From contig URBX01000002.1 in the NCBI GenBank assembly GCA_900546175.1, positions 186,001-250,000 on the forward strand: DNA of 64,000 nt, written 5' to 3'. This stretch comes from an uncultured Eggerthella sp. Its GTDB lineage: Bacteria > Actinomycetota > Coriobacteriia > Coriobacteriales > Eggerthellaceae. Positions within the stretch are counted from its first letter, which is position 1; every line of letters begins with the position of its first letter. Below, in pieces: positions 42,671 through 49,939 of this stretch. The notes below the pieces were generated by a model. That model saw only the letters and a list, made by a program, of their open reading frames with translations, did no database searches and was not told where the DNA came from. A program made the position numbers and the translations under genes.

Positions 42671-43189
42671 CTACTTCCTCTTTCGGCCAAATAAGCCCTT
42701 CAATCCTGAAAGAACATTTCCCGCAGTTTCAATGTCACCCAAAGAGACGTTATCCGTAACCTTAACATCGCGCATTTCCGAACGGGCAGCCTGATGCTGT
42801 TCGCGGGTAGCATCAATAACCGCTTCATTCATAGCGAACCGGACGTCATCCTTTACACCCGAAATAACGCTTTCTTTAAGGTTCTGCTTAAAATCAGTTG
42901 GATCATTCTTGATTCCCGACACCGCTGCTTTCATTGCTTCAGCAGTGGACACAGGAGTGCTGGCTTTCGTCATTAGCTCGTAGTAAACCATGCCATACTC
43001 TGAGTTAACAGGACTTGCTGCAAGCTTTTGCTCAAAATCGTTTTCATCAACACTGTTCTCAGCAATAGTGCGCATTCCTTCAATTACCGCTTCTGTTTTT
43101 GCCCTCAGTAAAGGATCTAATTCTCCCGAAAGATACTGATTGAAGACACTGATACGTGATTCGAAATAAACTTTCACCATTTCGTTCAT
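42671..43189 (-). CDS. Hypothetical soluble helical protein
   Basis: 172 residues from ATG 43189 (AAAGGG upstream; the ORF extends nine codons further). No signal peptide or membrane helix; the sequence is almost entirely helical and acidic-basic mixed (YGMVYYELMTKASTPVSTAE, ESVISGVKDDVRFAMNEAVI), ending in a short Gly/Lys/Arg-rich tail (LSGLKGLFGRKRK) that could contact membrane or nucleic acid. I do not recognise a family. Located immediately upstream of the CPBP protease in the same unit. Confidence 0.7.
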   Translation of the reverse strand: MNEMVKVYFESRISVFNQYLSGELDPLLRAKTEAVIEGMRTIAENSVDENDFEQKLAASPVNSEYGMVYYELMTKASTPVSTAEAMKAAVSGIKNDPTDFKQNLKESVISGVKDDVRFAMNEAVIDATREQHQAARSEMRDVKVTDNVSLGDIETAGNVLSGLKGLFGRKRK

Positions 43190-43398
43190 GAGAGGCCCTT
43201 TCTCTCTTTGAGGCAATCAAAAGCAATAAACAGAAGTCCAGATACCTTTCTTTTATTCACCTGATTTTACCATGTGCGCTTTATCCCCTTCGTTAGCTTT
43301 ATCATGAGCAACAAGAAAGAAATTCTCTTAAAGGCCGATTCTAAAGCAAAACCAAGGCAAAACTAAGATAGCGCCAGGAAAGAATAAAGGCAGAATAC

Positions 43399-44637
43399 AT
43401 GAACATTGAACAAATAAAAGTTGCGCACCTCGCGCATTCAACTCAGCATACATCTTCTGCTTTCGGGCAGCTTAGAGCACCTTCCTCCTTCGAGCACTTT
43501 AGTCTTGCTCACGCAAAAAAGGTTAACAATTTCCATAAAAGCTTCCCCAACTATTCCATCACTCCCCTTGCAAGCCTTAATTCTCTTGCCCAGAGACTAG
43601 GTCTTGCTCGTATTTGGGTGAAAGACGAAAGCTTTCGTTTTGGTCTCAATGCTTTTAAGGTGCTCGGAGGCAGTTACGCCATTGGATGTTACCTTGCACA
43701 GCGTTTAGGAAAAGATATCGCACAACTTCCATTCGAAAAACTTGTTGACCCAAAAACAAAAGAAGATCTTGGCGAAATAACCTTCATTGCTGCAACCGAC
43801 GGCAATCATGGCAGAGGTGTTGCTTGGACCGCACAGCAACTCAATCAGCGCTCCATCATTTATCTGCCAAAAGGGAGCGCTCAAGAACGCCTCCAAAATA
43901 TCCAAGCTCTTGGGTCAGAAGCTCAAATCACCAATCTAAACTATGACGATACGGTACGCCTTGTAAACAAGCTGGCCGAAGAGCATGGATGGGTGGTAGT
44001 TCAGGACACTTCTTGGGAAAACTATGAAGACATTCCTGGCTGGATTATGGAAGGCTACACAACTATGGCCTTCGAAGCCTACAATCAGCTTCTTTCCAGT
44101 TTTCCTGGCGAAAAACCAACCCACCTCTTCCTTCAAGCAGGAGTAGGAGCAATGGCTGGTGCCCTTACTGGATTCTTCGCACAGCTCTACGGAAAAGACC
44201 GCCCAACTATTGTCATAGTTGAACCAAATAATGCAGATTGTCTCTATCAAACCGCCTCTGCACACGACAACCAACTCCACTTTGTTACCGGAGATCTTGA
44301 CTCCATAATGGCAGGTCTTTGTTGCGGAGAACCCTGCGCTCTTGGCTGGAAGATTTTGGAACAGTATGCCGATTTCTTTATTTCGGTTCCTGATTCTATT
44401 GCCGAAAAGGGAATGCAACTTTTAGGAAAGCCTCTTAGCGGAGACCCGCGAGTAATCTCAGGAGAAAGCGGCGCAGTAACTACCGGGCTTGTTGTCGAAA
44501 TGCTCGAAAACCCTGATTTGCGTGAGCTTAGAGACATACTTAATTTGAACGAAAATTCACGTGTTCTTTGTTTTTCTACCGAAGGAGACACGGACAAGGA
44601 AAGCTATCGCAAGATTCTTGCTAAGGCGCACAGTTAA
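43399..44637 (+). CDS. dpaL: Diaminopropionate ammonia-lyase
   Basis: PLP enzyme (fold type II) that splits 2,3-diaminopropionate to pyruvate and two ammonia. 412 residues. The PLP lysine lies in ESFRFGLNAFKVLGGSYAIG, followed by ATDGNHGRGVAWTA (asparagine loop) and the glycine-rich phosphate loop around LFLQAGVGAMAGALTGFF. YPEL-type lid sequences and GAVTTGLVVEML near the end fit the YgeX/DpaL family rather than threonine dehydratase. No other catabolic gene (ygeW, ygeY, ygfK) is nearby, so it is an orphan copy. AAAGG precedes the start. Confidence 0.93.
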   Translation: MNIEQIKVAHLAHSTQHTSSAFGQLRAPSSFEHFSLAHAKKVNNFHKSFPNYSITPLASLNSLAQRLGLARIWVKDESFRFGLNAFKVLGGSYAIGCYLAQRLGKDIAQLPFEKLVDPKTKEDLGEITFIAATDGNHGRGVAWTAQQLNQRSIIYLPKGSAQERLQNIQALGSEAQITNLNYDDTVRLVNKLAEEHGWVVVQDTSWENYEDIPGWIMEGYTTMAFEAYNQLLSSFPGEKPTHLFLQAGVGAMAGALTGFFAQLYGKDRPTIVIVEPNNADCLYQTASAHDNQLHFVTGDLDSIMAGLCCGEPCALGWKILEQYADFFISVPDSIAEKGMQLLGKPLSGDPRVISGESGAVTTGLVVEMLENPDLRELRDILNLNENSRVLCFSTEGDTDKESYRKILAKAHS

Positions 44638-44663
44638 ACTCCCGCAAAAAAAGAGATTGGGTC

Positions 44664-44754
44664 AGCTCGAACAGATACTTCTTGGGCTTGAACCGATGCT
44701 TCCCGAGCTTGAACGGAGGGTTACTTCACAAGCTCGAATAGAGGTTACTTCGGC
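44664..44754 (+). repeat. Four degenerate 21-25-nt tandem repeats after dpaL
   Basis: Units at 44664-44684, 44685-44705, 44706-44730 and 44731-44754 share RGCTYGAAYNGA followed by TRCTTC; the last two also share GAGG-TTACTTC. They start 27 nt past the dpaL stop, between convergent genes, and encode nothing. Confidence 0.75.
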
Positions 44755-44775
44755 ATGAGCAAAAATCAGGATTTA

Positions 44776-45000
44776 TTAGATAAGAATTCCTTGTTCGCGT
44801 TTACTTGCATTGCTTTGGTGAAGTGCACCAAAGGGGCAAACTTTGATGCACTTAAAACAACCATTGCATAAATCTTGATTGAGAGTAATCCTCTTTGTTT
44901 CCGCGTTTCGAGAAATCACCTTTTGGGGGCACACTTCTAAACAACGTGCTCGCGGACAATGTCTGCAGGAATGGCTGCTAAACTCTAGAGGACAACTCAT
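44776..45000 (-). CDS. Small 2[4Fe-4S] ferredoxin-like protein at the end of the feo operon
   Basis: 74 residues with two clusters of cysteines: SCRHCPRARCLEVCP (CxxCxxxxCxxxCP, the PR-A insertion makes the third spacing unusual) and CNGCFKCIKVCP (classical CxxCxxCxxxCP). It starts 8 nt after the feoB stop, so it is probably the third gene of feoAB. It may act in reducing ferric iron or maintaining ferrous iron for FeoB, or as an iron-status sensor; this is inference, as no characterised FeoC resembles it. The ribosome binding site is weak (GAGAG). Confidence 0.8.
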   Translation of the reverse strand: MSCPLEFSSHSCRHCPRARCLEVCPQKVISRNAETKRITLNQDLCNGCFKCIKVCPFGALHQSNASKREQGILI

Positions 45001-45007
45001 ACAACTC

Positions 45008-47533
45008 TCATTCTTCTTTGGATAATTTCTTTGATGGGTCTGGGCGAAGAATCATAAACAACATGAAAGCTAGAACCACCAGTGCTGCAATAGTGCCAAT
45101 TCCAAAGGACAACTCCCCTGTCATTAAACCACCAAACTGGAACACCATCAAAGCAATTGCATAAGCATAGCCGCATTGGTATGCAACTGCAGCGGCAAAC
45201 CATTTACCGGAGTTCATTTCTCTACGAATTGCACCCATAGCCGCAAAACAAGGAGCACAAAGAAGATTGAAGAACATATAGGACAGCGCTTCAGGAACGG
45301 TAAGCATAGCAGCTAAGTTTACCCATAGGCCATCGCCGCCACCAATCAGAACTCCTAAGGTGCCAACCAAGTTTTCTTTCGCAATCAAACCTGTGATTGC
45401 CGAAGATGCAAATTGCCATTCTCCCCAGCCTAATGGCACAAACAAAATACCAATAGCACCACCAAGACCAGCTAACAGAGAATTATTCATGTCTTCAACC
45501 ATACACCATGCACCGTCTTCGATGCCAAAGTTAGAAAGAAGCCAAATCAGCACTGCTGCCGCCAAAATAATGGTACCAGCCTTCTTAATGAAGCTCCAAG
45601 CGCGCTCCCACATGCTTCGAAGAACGTCAGAAACACGAGGCAGACGATAATCAGGAAGCTCCAAAACAAACGGTGCTGACTCACTCAAAAATGGCTTAGT
45701 CTTTTTCAAGATAATGCCTGTGATGATAATTGAGAACACACCTACAAAGTAAGACAAGGTTGCGATCCAGGAATTTCCTCCGAAAATCGCGCCAGCAAAC
45801 AAAGCAATAATTGGTAGCTTTGCCGAGCATGGCATAAACGTAGTAGACATGATAGTAATGCGTCGAGCAGAATCATTTTCAATGGTTCTTGTTGCCATAA
45901 TTGCCGGAACACCACAGCCAGTGCCAATAAGCATTGGAATAAATGTTCTGCCAGAAAGACCAAAATGACGGAAAATTCGGTCAAGAATGAAGGCAACACG
46001 AGCCATGTAGCCGCAACCCTCAAGAATTGCCAACAATAAGAAGAGAACCATAATTTGTGGGAGGAAGCCTAATACTGCTCCAACACCAGCAACTATACCG
46101 TCAAGGACTAAAGACTTAACCCAGCCGTCAACATTGAGGGCATCCAAACCATTTTCGATAAGAACAGGCAGGCCAACAATATAGAAACCATAGTTGCCTG
46201 GATCTGGTTCTTCTACCTCAAGGGATTCCTCAAAAACATCAGCATCAATAACGCGCGCGTCTTCAGAGAGAATCTCACCGGTTTCCTCATCCTCAGGAAC
46301 TACTTCAGCCTCAATGCCTGCTTCTCGAGCATTATCAACGAACAGAGCAATCAACGATTCGTCATCTACTACCCTATCAGCTTCTGCCTCTAATGCCGTT
46401 TCTGTTTCAGGTTCTGCACTTTCACCTTCGTCAGGCTCCAAAAGTAAAGCAGCTACTTCATCGGCACCTTCGACGCCCTGCTCCTGAGCAGCTTCAATGA
46501 AAGAGGCAATGTTGTCTTGCGCATCAGTATACTCGCCAAGCACCTCATCGTACTCTTCCTGGCTTGTTCCCGTAATATCAACAAACCAGCCATCACCAAA
46601 AACGCCATCATTTACACAGTCGGTTGCTGCTGTTCCGACAGTTCCAATGGCTATGTAATACACCAGCGCAATAACCGCAATAAAAATTGGAAAGCCCAAA
46701 AGACGGCTAGTTACAAAACGGTCTATCTTGTCAGAAATATTGTTTTTACGTACAGAAAAATCCTTCTGTACATTAGGCATGAAAGAAGTAATGTGATTGT
46801 AGCGTTCGTTTACGATAATCTCATCAGTCTTGCTCTCAAAAGCGTCTTCTGCTTGATCAATTACCGCTTTTACTGCAGTTTTATCAAAATCACCCAAGCC
46901 ATCAAATACCGCATCGTCACCCTCAAAAGCTTTGATGGCGAAATAGCGTTTCTGATTTGCTGGAACGTCTTCAGGAAGAAGATTGCCCACCTTTTCGAGG
47001 TATTCTTCTAATTTTGGCGAATACCTACATGGCTGAGGACTATTATTCTCCTCTTCATTCACTCGACGACAGGCGTCCAAAAGCTCAAGAAGGCCTATTT
47101 TGCGAAGCGCTGAAACCTCAACGACTGGAACATTGAGTTCTTCAGAAAGGCGGTGAGAACTGAGAGCTATTCCTCGTTTCTCAACCAAATCCACCATATT
47201 GAGCGCAACAACAACAGGAACACCAAATTCTAGCAACTGTTCAGTAAGGTAGAGATTTCTCTCGAGATTTGTAGCATCAACGATATTAATAATTACATCA
47301 ACCTCTTCACGAGAAAGGTAATTTCGAGATACTACTTCTTCTTTTGAATAAGGCGACAGCGAATAGATACCTGGCAGGTCTACAATGCTGATTCTTTTGT
47401 CTGCCGAAACCCTACCTTCGACCTTTTCAACGGTTACTCCAGGAAAATTTCCTACATGTTGGTGTGTACCCGTAAGCTGATTGAAAAGGGTGGTTTTGCC
47501 CGAGTTTGGATTACCAACTAAAGCGATTTTCAT
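45008..47533 (-). CDS. feoB: Ferrous iron transporter FeoB with a large acidic insertion
   Basis: GTPase-linked Fe(II) uptake protein of the inner membrane. N-terminal G domain: G1 GNPNSGKTT, G3 DLPGIYSL, G4 NMVD, then the GDI helical domain. Membrane core: Gate motifs AILEGCGYMARVAFILDRI and GTGCGVPAIMATRTIE, and a second Nucleoside_recog domain. At 841 residues it is longer than the usual 650-770 because of about 130 extra acidic residues (rough residues 325-455, 46190-46575) between the first and second TM segments, predicted to be extracytoplasmic. Start ATG 47533 has AGGGG upstream and overlaps the feoA 3' end; the 47551 TTG is rejected. Confidence 0.95.
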   Translation of the reverse strand: MKIALVGNPNSGKTTLFNQLTGTHQHVGNFPGVTVEKVEGRVSADKRISIVDLPGIYSLSPYSKEEVVSRNYLSREEVDVIINIVDATNLERNLYLTEQLLEFGVPVVVALNMVDLVEKRGIALSSHRLSEELNVPVVEVSALRKIGLLELLDACRRVNEEENNSPQPCRYSPKLEEYLEKVGNLLPEDVPANQKRYFAIKAFEGDDAVFDGLGDFDKTAVKAVIDQAEDAFESKTDEIIVNERYNHITSFMPNVQKDFSVRKNNISDKIDRFVTSRLLGFPIFIAVIALVYYIAIGTVGTAATDCVNDGVFGDGWFVDITGTSQEEYDEVLGEYTDAQDNIASFIEAAQEQGVEGADEVAALLLEPDEGESAEPETETALEAEADRVVDDESLIALFVDNAREAGIEAEVVPEDEETGEILSEDARVIDADVFEESLEVEEPDPGNYGFYIVGLPVLIENGLDALNVDGWVKSLVLDGIVAGVGAVLGFLPQIMVLFLLLAILEGCGYMARVAFILDRIFRHFGLSGRTFIPMLIGTGCGVPAIMATRTIENDSARRITIMSTTFMPCSAKLPIIALFAGAIFGGNSWIATLSYFVGVFSIIITGIILKKTKPFLSESAPFVLELPDYRLPRVSDVLRSMWERAWSFIKKAGTIILAAAVLIWLLSNFGIEDGAWCMVEDMNNSLLAGLGGAIGILFVPLGWGEWQFASSAITGLIAKENLVGTLGVLIGGGDGLWVNLAAMLTVPEALSYMFFNLLCAPCFAAMGAIRREMNSGKWFAAAVAYQCGYAYAIALMVFQFGGLMTGELSFGIGTIAALVVLAFMLFMILRPDPSKKLSKEE

Positions 47534-47543
47534 AACAGCACCC

Positions 47544-47765
47544 CTACTCAACTTCGATTTTTTGAGCGTCCTCTTTTCTCAAAGTCAGCTCATATCCTCG
47601 AACGGTCATTTGAATCGGGTCGCCTAATGGAGCAACTTTTTCAATCTTTATTACTGCCCCTTTCGTAATACCCATGTCCATGATGCGCCTACGCACCGCA
47701 CCATTTTCTTGCAACCGCACAACAGTTACTGTTGATCCAGCCGCTACATCAGCAAGCGTTGTCAT
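47544..47765 (-). CDS. feoA: Ferrous iron transport protein FeoA
   Basis: 73-residue SH3-like protein that associates with FeoB. MTTLADVAAGSTVTVVRLQE and MDMGITKGAVIKIEKVAPLG are standard FeoA segments; the chain ends MTVRGYELTLRKEDAQKIEV. ATG follows AGGTGAAAAA. It precedes feoB, the two genes overlapping in translation signals but not in frame. Its upstream region has AT-rich imperfect inverted repeats that may be a metal-repressor operator. Confidence 0.94.
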   Translation of the reverse strand: MTTLADVAAGSTVTVVRLQENGAVRRRIMDMGITKGAVIKIEKVAPLGDPIQMTVRGYELTLRKEDAQKIEVE

Positions 47766-47811
47766 TTTTCACCTAGTTTCACTCTCAGAGTTTTCTTTTT
47801 CGGTGATAAGT

Positions 47812-47870
47812 TACCATTAGTTTACAAAAAAGTTAACCTTAATTAATAAAAAAGTTTACTATTGGTTACT
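47812..47870. promoter_or_regulatory. Candidate metal-repressor operator region between feoA and the Cys-rich gene
   Basis: GTTACCATTAGTTTAC at the left and its imperfect inverse at the right (CTATTGGTTAC arm) enclose AAAAAAGTTAACCTTAATTAAT and AAAAAAGTTTAC. Such AT-rich dyads fit DtxR/IdeR/MntR-type operators; the assignment is speculative. Confidence 0.35.
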
Positions 47871-47885
47871 TTTCCTTAAAAAACG

Positions 47886-47977
47886 TGTATGCTTGGTAGA
47901 CAGAAATCAGAAAGTGAGTGATTTCAGAGAATCATTGGGGTGCTTTTTCTTTCCTCCAGCACCCCCCCCTTTTTTTT
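47886..47977 (+). promoter_or_regulatory. Promoter, leader hairpin and attenuator upstream of the Cys-rich gene
   Basis: A -10-like TATGCT (47888-47893) with TTGGTT 18 nt upstream would start a leader containing GAAATCA/TGATTTC (47903-47925), an alternative TGATT/AATCA pairing (47919-47934) and then a terminator: GGGGTGC/GCACCCC (47937-47965) with C4 and T8. Because the gene starts at 47995, the terminator sits inside its 5' leader. Confidence 0.55.
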
Positions 47978-47994
47978 AGTTGAAAGAGGCTTTC

Positions 47995-48366
47995 ATGAGT
48001 GCAGGCTCAATCTTTATTTTGTTGCTAATCTTTGGATGGATTGCTTTCCTTATTTATTCTCGCGTTAAAAAGAGAAGAATCGCTAAAGCAGCCGCTGAAA
48101 GAGGAGTCTTTGTTTGCGCAGGCGGTTGCAGCGGCTGTAGTAAAGCATCCCTCTCTACTGGTTGTTGTGGTGCATCATTCCCTCCTCCAAATACGCAGAA
48201 TTCTTCCACTTTTTCATCGCAAGAGTGCAGTGCACTAAAACTCCTTGAGCAATTAGAGACGCTTGATTTAAACAAAGAGACGCAAGGGAAAGAGGATATT
48301 TCTTCAATTGCAAACACTGCCCAAGAAAAACAATCGAGCGAAGAGTGCCCTTGCTGCAAACAATAA
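47995..48366 (+). CDS. FeoB-associated Cys-rich membrane protein
   Basis: 123 residues: one N-terminal TM helix (IFILLLIFGWIAFLIYSRV), a basic stop-transfer patch (KKRRIAKAAAERG), then a Cys-rich segment CAGGCSGCSKASLSTGCCG and a C-terminal ECPCCKQ. This TM-plus-Cys-cluster layout is that of the FeoB-associated Cys-rich family, usually encoded beside feoB; here it is divergent and longer than usual because of a polar Ser/Gln/Glu linker. Presumed role: metal handling at the FeoB cytoplasmic face. ATG 47995 has AAAGAGG; the TTG at 47980 is not needed. Confidence 0.82.
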   Translation: MSAGSIFILLLIFGWIAFLIYSRVKKRRIAKAAAERGVFVCAGGCSGCSKASLSTGCCGASFPPPNTQNSSTFSSQECSALKLLEQLETLDLNKETQGKEDISSIANTAQEKQSSEECPCCKQ

Positions 48367-48419
48367 TCGCATTTACGAGTAAACTAAGAGAAACGGGCAT
48401 TTCGATCCAAGGGGGACGT

Positions 48420-48923
48420 ATGGACACCAATTCCTTTTCAGTTGAATCTCTTACAGGAACCGATTTGTTTAAAGAAATTGTCCAGATTGGCATTGTTGTA
48501 GAAGACATGGACAAGGCTCTTGCAGGAATGAAAAATGTTTTTGGCTTGGAGCCTGATGTTCTGAGCGATAACAACTATAAAAGCACTTGGTATAAGGGAG
48601 AAATTATTGATGCTCCCGTAAAAGCAGCATTTTTCAATTTCTTTAACGTGCAGCTAGAATTCCTTGCTCCTATTGGAGAGACTGACACCATATGGCATGA
48701 CTATCTTGATGAAGGATTTAGAAAAGCAGGTCACGCTCTTCATCATCTTCGTTTTGACGTAGATAACAACGATGAAGCAACCGCTTTTCTTGCCTCAAAA
48801 GGTATTGAGAAGTATATGGAAGGCACCTCGTTGGTAGACCCAAGCGCAACCTTTACTTACTACGACTCGGTTGATCAATTAGGATTCATTCTGGAGTGCG
48901 TAACCAAGCCAAAAACTCAATAA
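48420..48923 (+). CDS. VOC-family (glyoxalase / methylmalonyl-CoA epimerase-like) protein
   Basis: 167 residues from ATG 48420 (AAGGGGGACGT upstream; the ORF runs 25 codons further). Two beta-alpha-beta-beta-beta halves of the VOC fold: IVQIGIVVEDMDKALAGMKN with Gln/His-position metal ligand, LEFLAP Glu, HALHHLRFDVDN (His) and LGFILEC (Glu). The layout most resembles methylmalonyl-CoA epimerase, but no mutase is nearby, so only the superfamily is firm. It probably shares a transcript with the Cys-rich gene 53 nt upstream. Confidence 0.83.
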   Translation: MDTNSFSVESLTGTDLFKEIVQIGIVVEDMDKALAGMKNVFGLEPDVLSDNNYKSTWYKGEIIDAPVKAAFFNFFNVQLEFLAPIGETDTIWHDYLDEGFRKAGHALHHLRFDVDNNDEATAFLASKGIEKYMEGTSLVDPSATFTYYDSVDQLGFILECVTKPKTQ

Positions 48924-49166
48924 TTACGCGAGTGAGTAATATGTTGCCTTCACCTATAAACAACACCACGCAAGGGCATCACTGGGCAAAAACCAATGAA
49001 TACTAGTCCTAATTATTTGTTTATTACCCATTAAAAGCTTGCGCCTATATGTTCAATACTAAATATAGGTATAAACAATTTTAAGGGATACAAAACCTTG
49101 AATCTGAGCATTAAATCAGCTTTCAAAATCACTAAAATAAGGATTAACAAAAGTTGATTCTGCTCA
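48924..49166 (+). other. Long gene-free stretch before an isolated terminator
   Basis: 243 nt without an ORF. A 7-bp hairpin CCTATAT/ATATAGG lies at about 49033-49056. The stretch is either a long 3' UTR of the VOC gene or contains a small RNA ending at the 49167-49207 terminator. Confidence 0.4.
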
Positions 49167-49207
49167 AGGACACGGTACACCTCCTAGTGCCGTGTCCTGT
49201 TTTTTTG
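49167..49207 (+). terminator. Strong terminator ahead of the queuosine operon
   Basis: A 9-bp stem AGGACACGG/CCGTGTCCT followed by G and T7. Confidence 0.93.
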
Positions 49208-49310
49208 CTACACCAGCAGGCTTAGAACAATAGAAAAAAACGCGTCTGGTTTTGGACGCCAGAGGGACATCAAGTAAAAGCCCCTTTATTTCTTTATTGA
49301 AAAGAAATAA

Positions 49311-49339
49311 TTACAAAGCATTTGCTGGTAAGATATGCC
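49311..49339 (+). promoter_or_regulatory. Promoter of the queDECF genes
   Basis: TTACAA (49311-49316), a 17-nt spacer and TATGCC (49334-49339) place the start of transcription about 15 nt before the preQ1 aptamer. Confidence 0.5.
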
Positions 49340-49360
49340 CCATACGAAAACTTAAATAAA

Positions 49361-49400
49361 AGACAGTTCGAAAACCTCCTGTCGGTAAACAAAACTAGGT
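49361..49400 (+). promoter_or_regulatory. preQ1-I riboswitch aptamer
   Basis: P1 pairs GACAG (49362-49366) with CTGTC (49379-49383). The 12-nt loop TTCGAAAACCTC supplies ACCT (49374-49377), which can form the pseudoknot with AGGT (49397-49400) at the end of the A-rich tail GGTAAACAAAACTAGG. This matches the class I preQ1 riboswitch pattern (compact H-type pseudoknot with an AACAAAACAAGG-like tail), and it precedes the genes that make preQ1. Binding of preQ1 would lock up AGG, a ribosome-binding-type sequence. Confidence 0.85.
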
Positions 49401-49487
49401 AGCAATGATTGTGCGTGTGTGCTCATACATTCTTTTGCAAGCGCTTTCATTTCTCGGTTTGTTCCTACAGGACAAGAAAGGCAGTTC

Positions 49488-49913
49488 ATGTACGGGCTCA
49501 AAACCGAAAGTTGCTTTGACGCAGCACACTTTCTCACCAACTATAACGGTAAATGCGAAAATCTCCACGGCCATCGTTGGCGCGTAGTGGCATATCTTGA
49601 AGTTGAAGCACTTCAAACTGATGGTGAAAAAAAGGACATGGTCATCGACTTTGGCGATTTCAAAACAGCTCTTCGCAATCTTACCGAAGAATTTGATCAC
49701 AGCTTTCTTGTTGAAGAAGGCTCTTTAATGCCTGAAACCATTAAATGCCTGGAAGCCGAAGAGTTTACTCTCTCCTTTCTTCCTTTTCGCACTACTGCCG
49801 AAAACATGGCGAAGTACTTTTTTGATCACCTGGTAGAGCAAGGTCTTCCTGCAAGCATGATTGAAGTCTACGAAACACCTAACAACTGCGCTGTTTATAA
49901 GCCAACTAAGTAG
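49488..49913 (+). CDS. queD: 6-carboxy-5,6,7,8-tetrahydropterin synthase
   Basis: Converts dihydroneopterin triphosphate to 6-carboxytetrahydropterin, the first committed step towards 7-deazaguanines. Zinc ligands are visible: His in CFDAAHFL and the NLHGHRWRV pair; catalytic Cys in NGKCENLHGH; EFDHSFLVEE and the late ENMAKYFFDHL, EVYETPNNCAVY segments are typical. 141 residues. The start at 49488 (AAAGG upstream) matches QueD; a GTG at 49419 and an out-of-frame 60-codon ORF from 49405 precede it. First gene under the preQ1 riboswitch. Confidence 0.95.
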   Translation: MYGLKTESCFDAAHFLTNYNGKCENLHGHRWRVVAYLEVEALQTDGEKKDMVIDFGDFKTALRNLTEEFDHSFLVEEGSLMPETIKCLEAEEFTLSFLPFRTTAENMAKYFFDHLVEQGLPASMIEVYETPNNCAVYKPTK

Positions 49914-49939
49914 TCCAAAAGGCACCAAAGTAGGACTCC

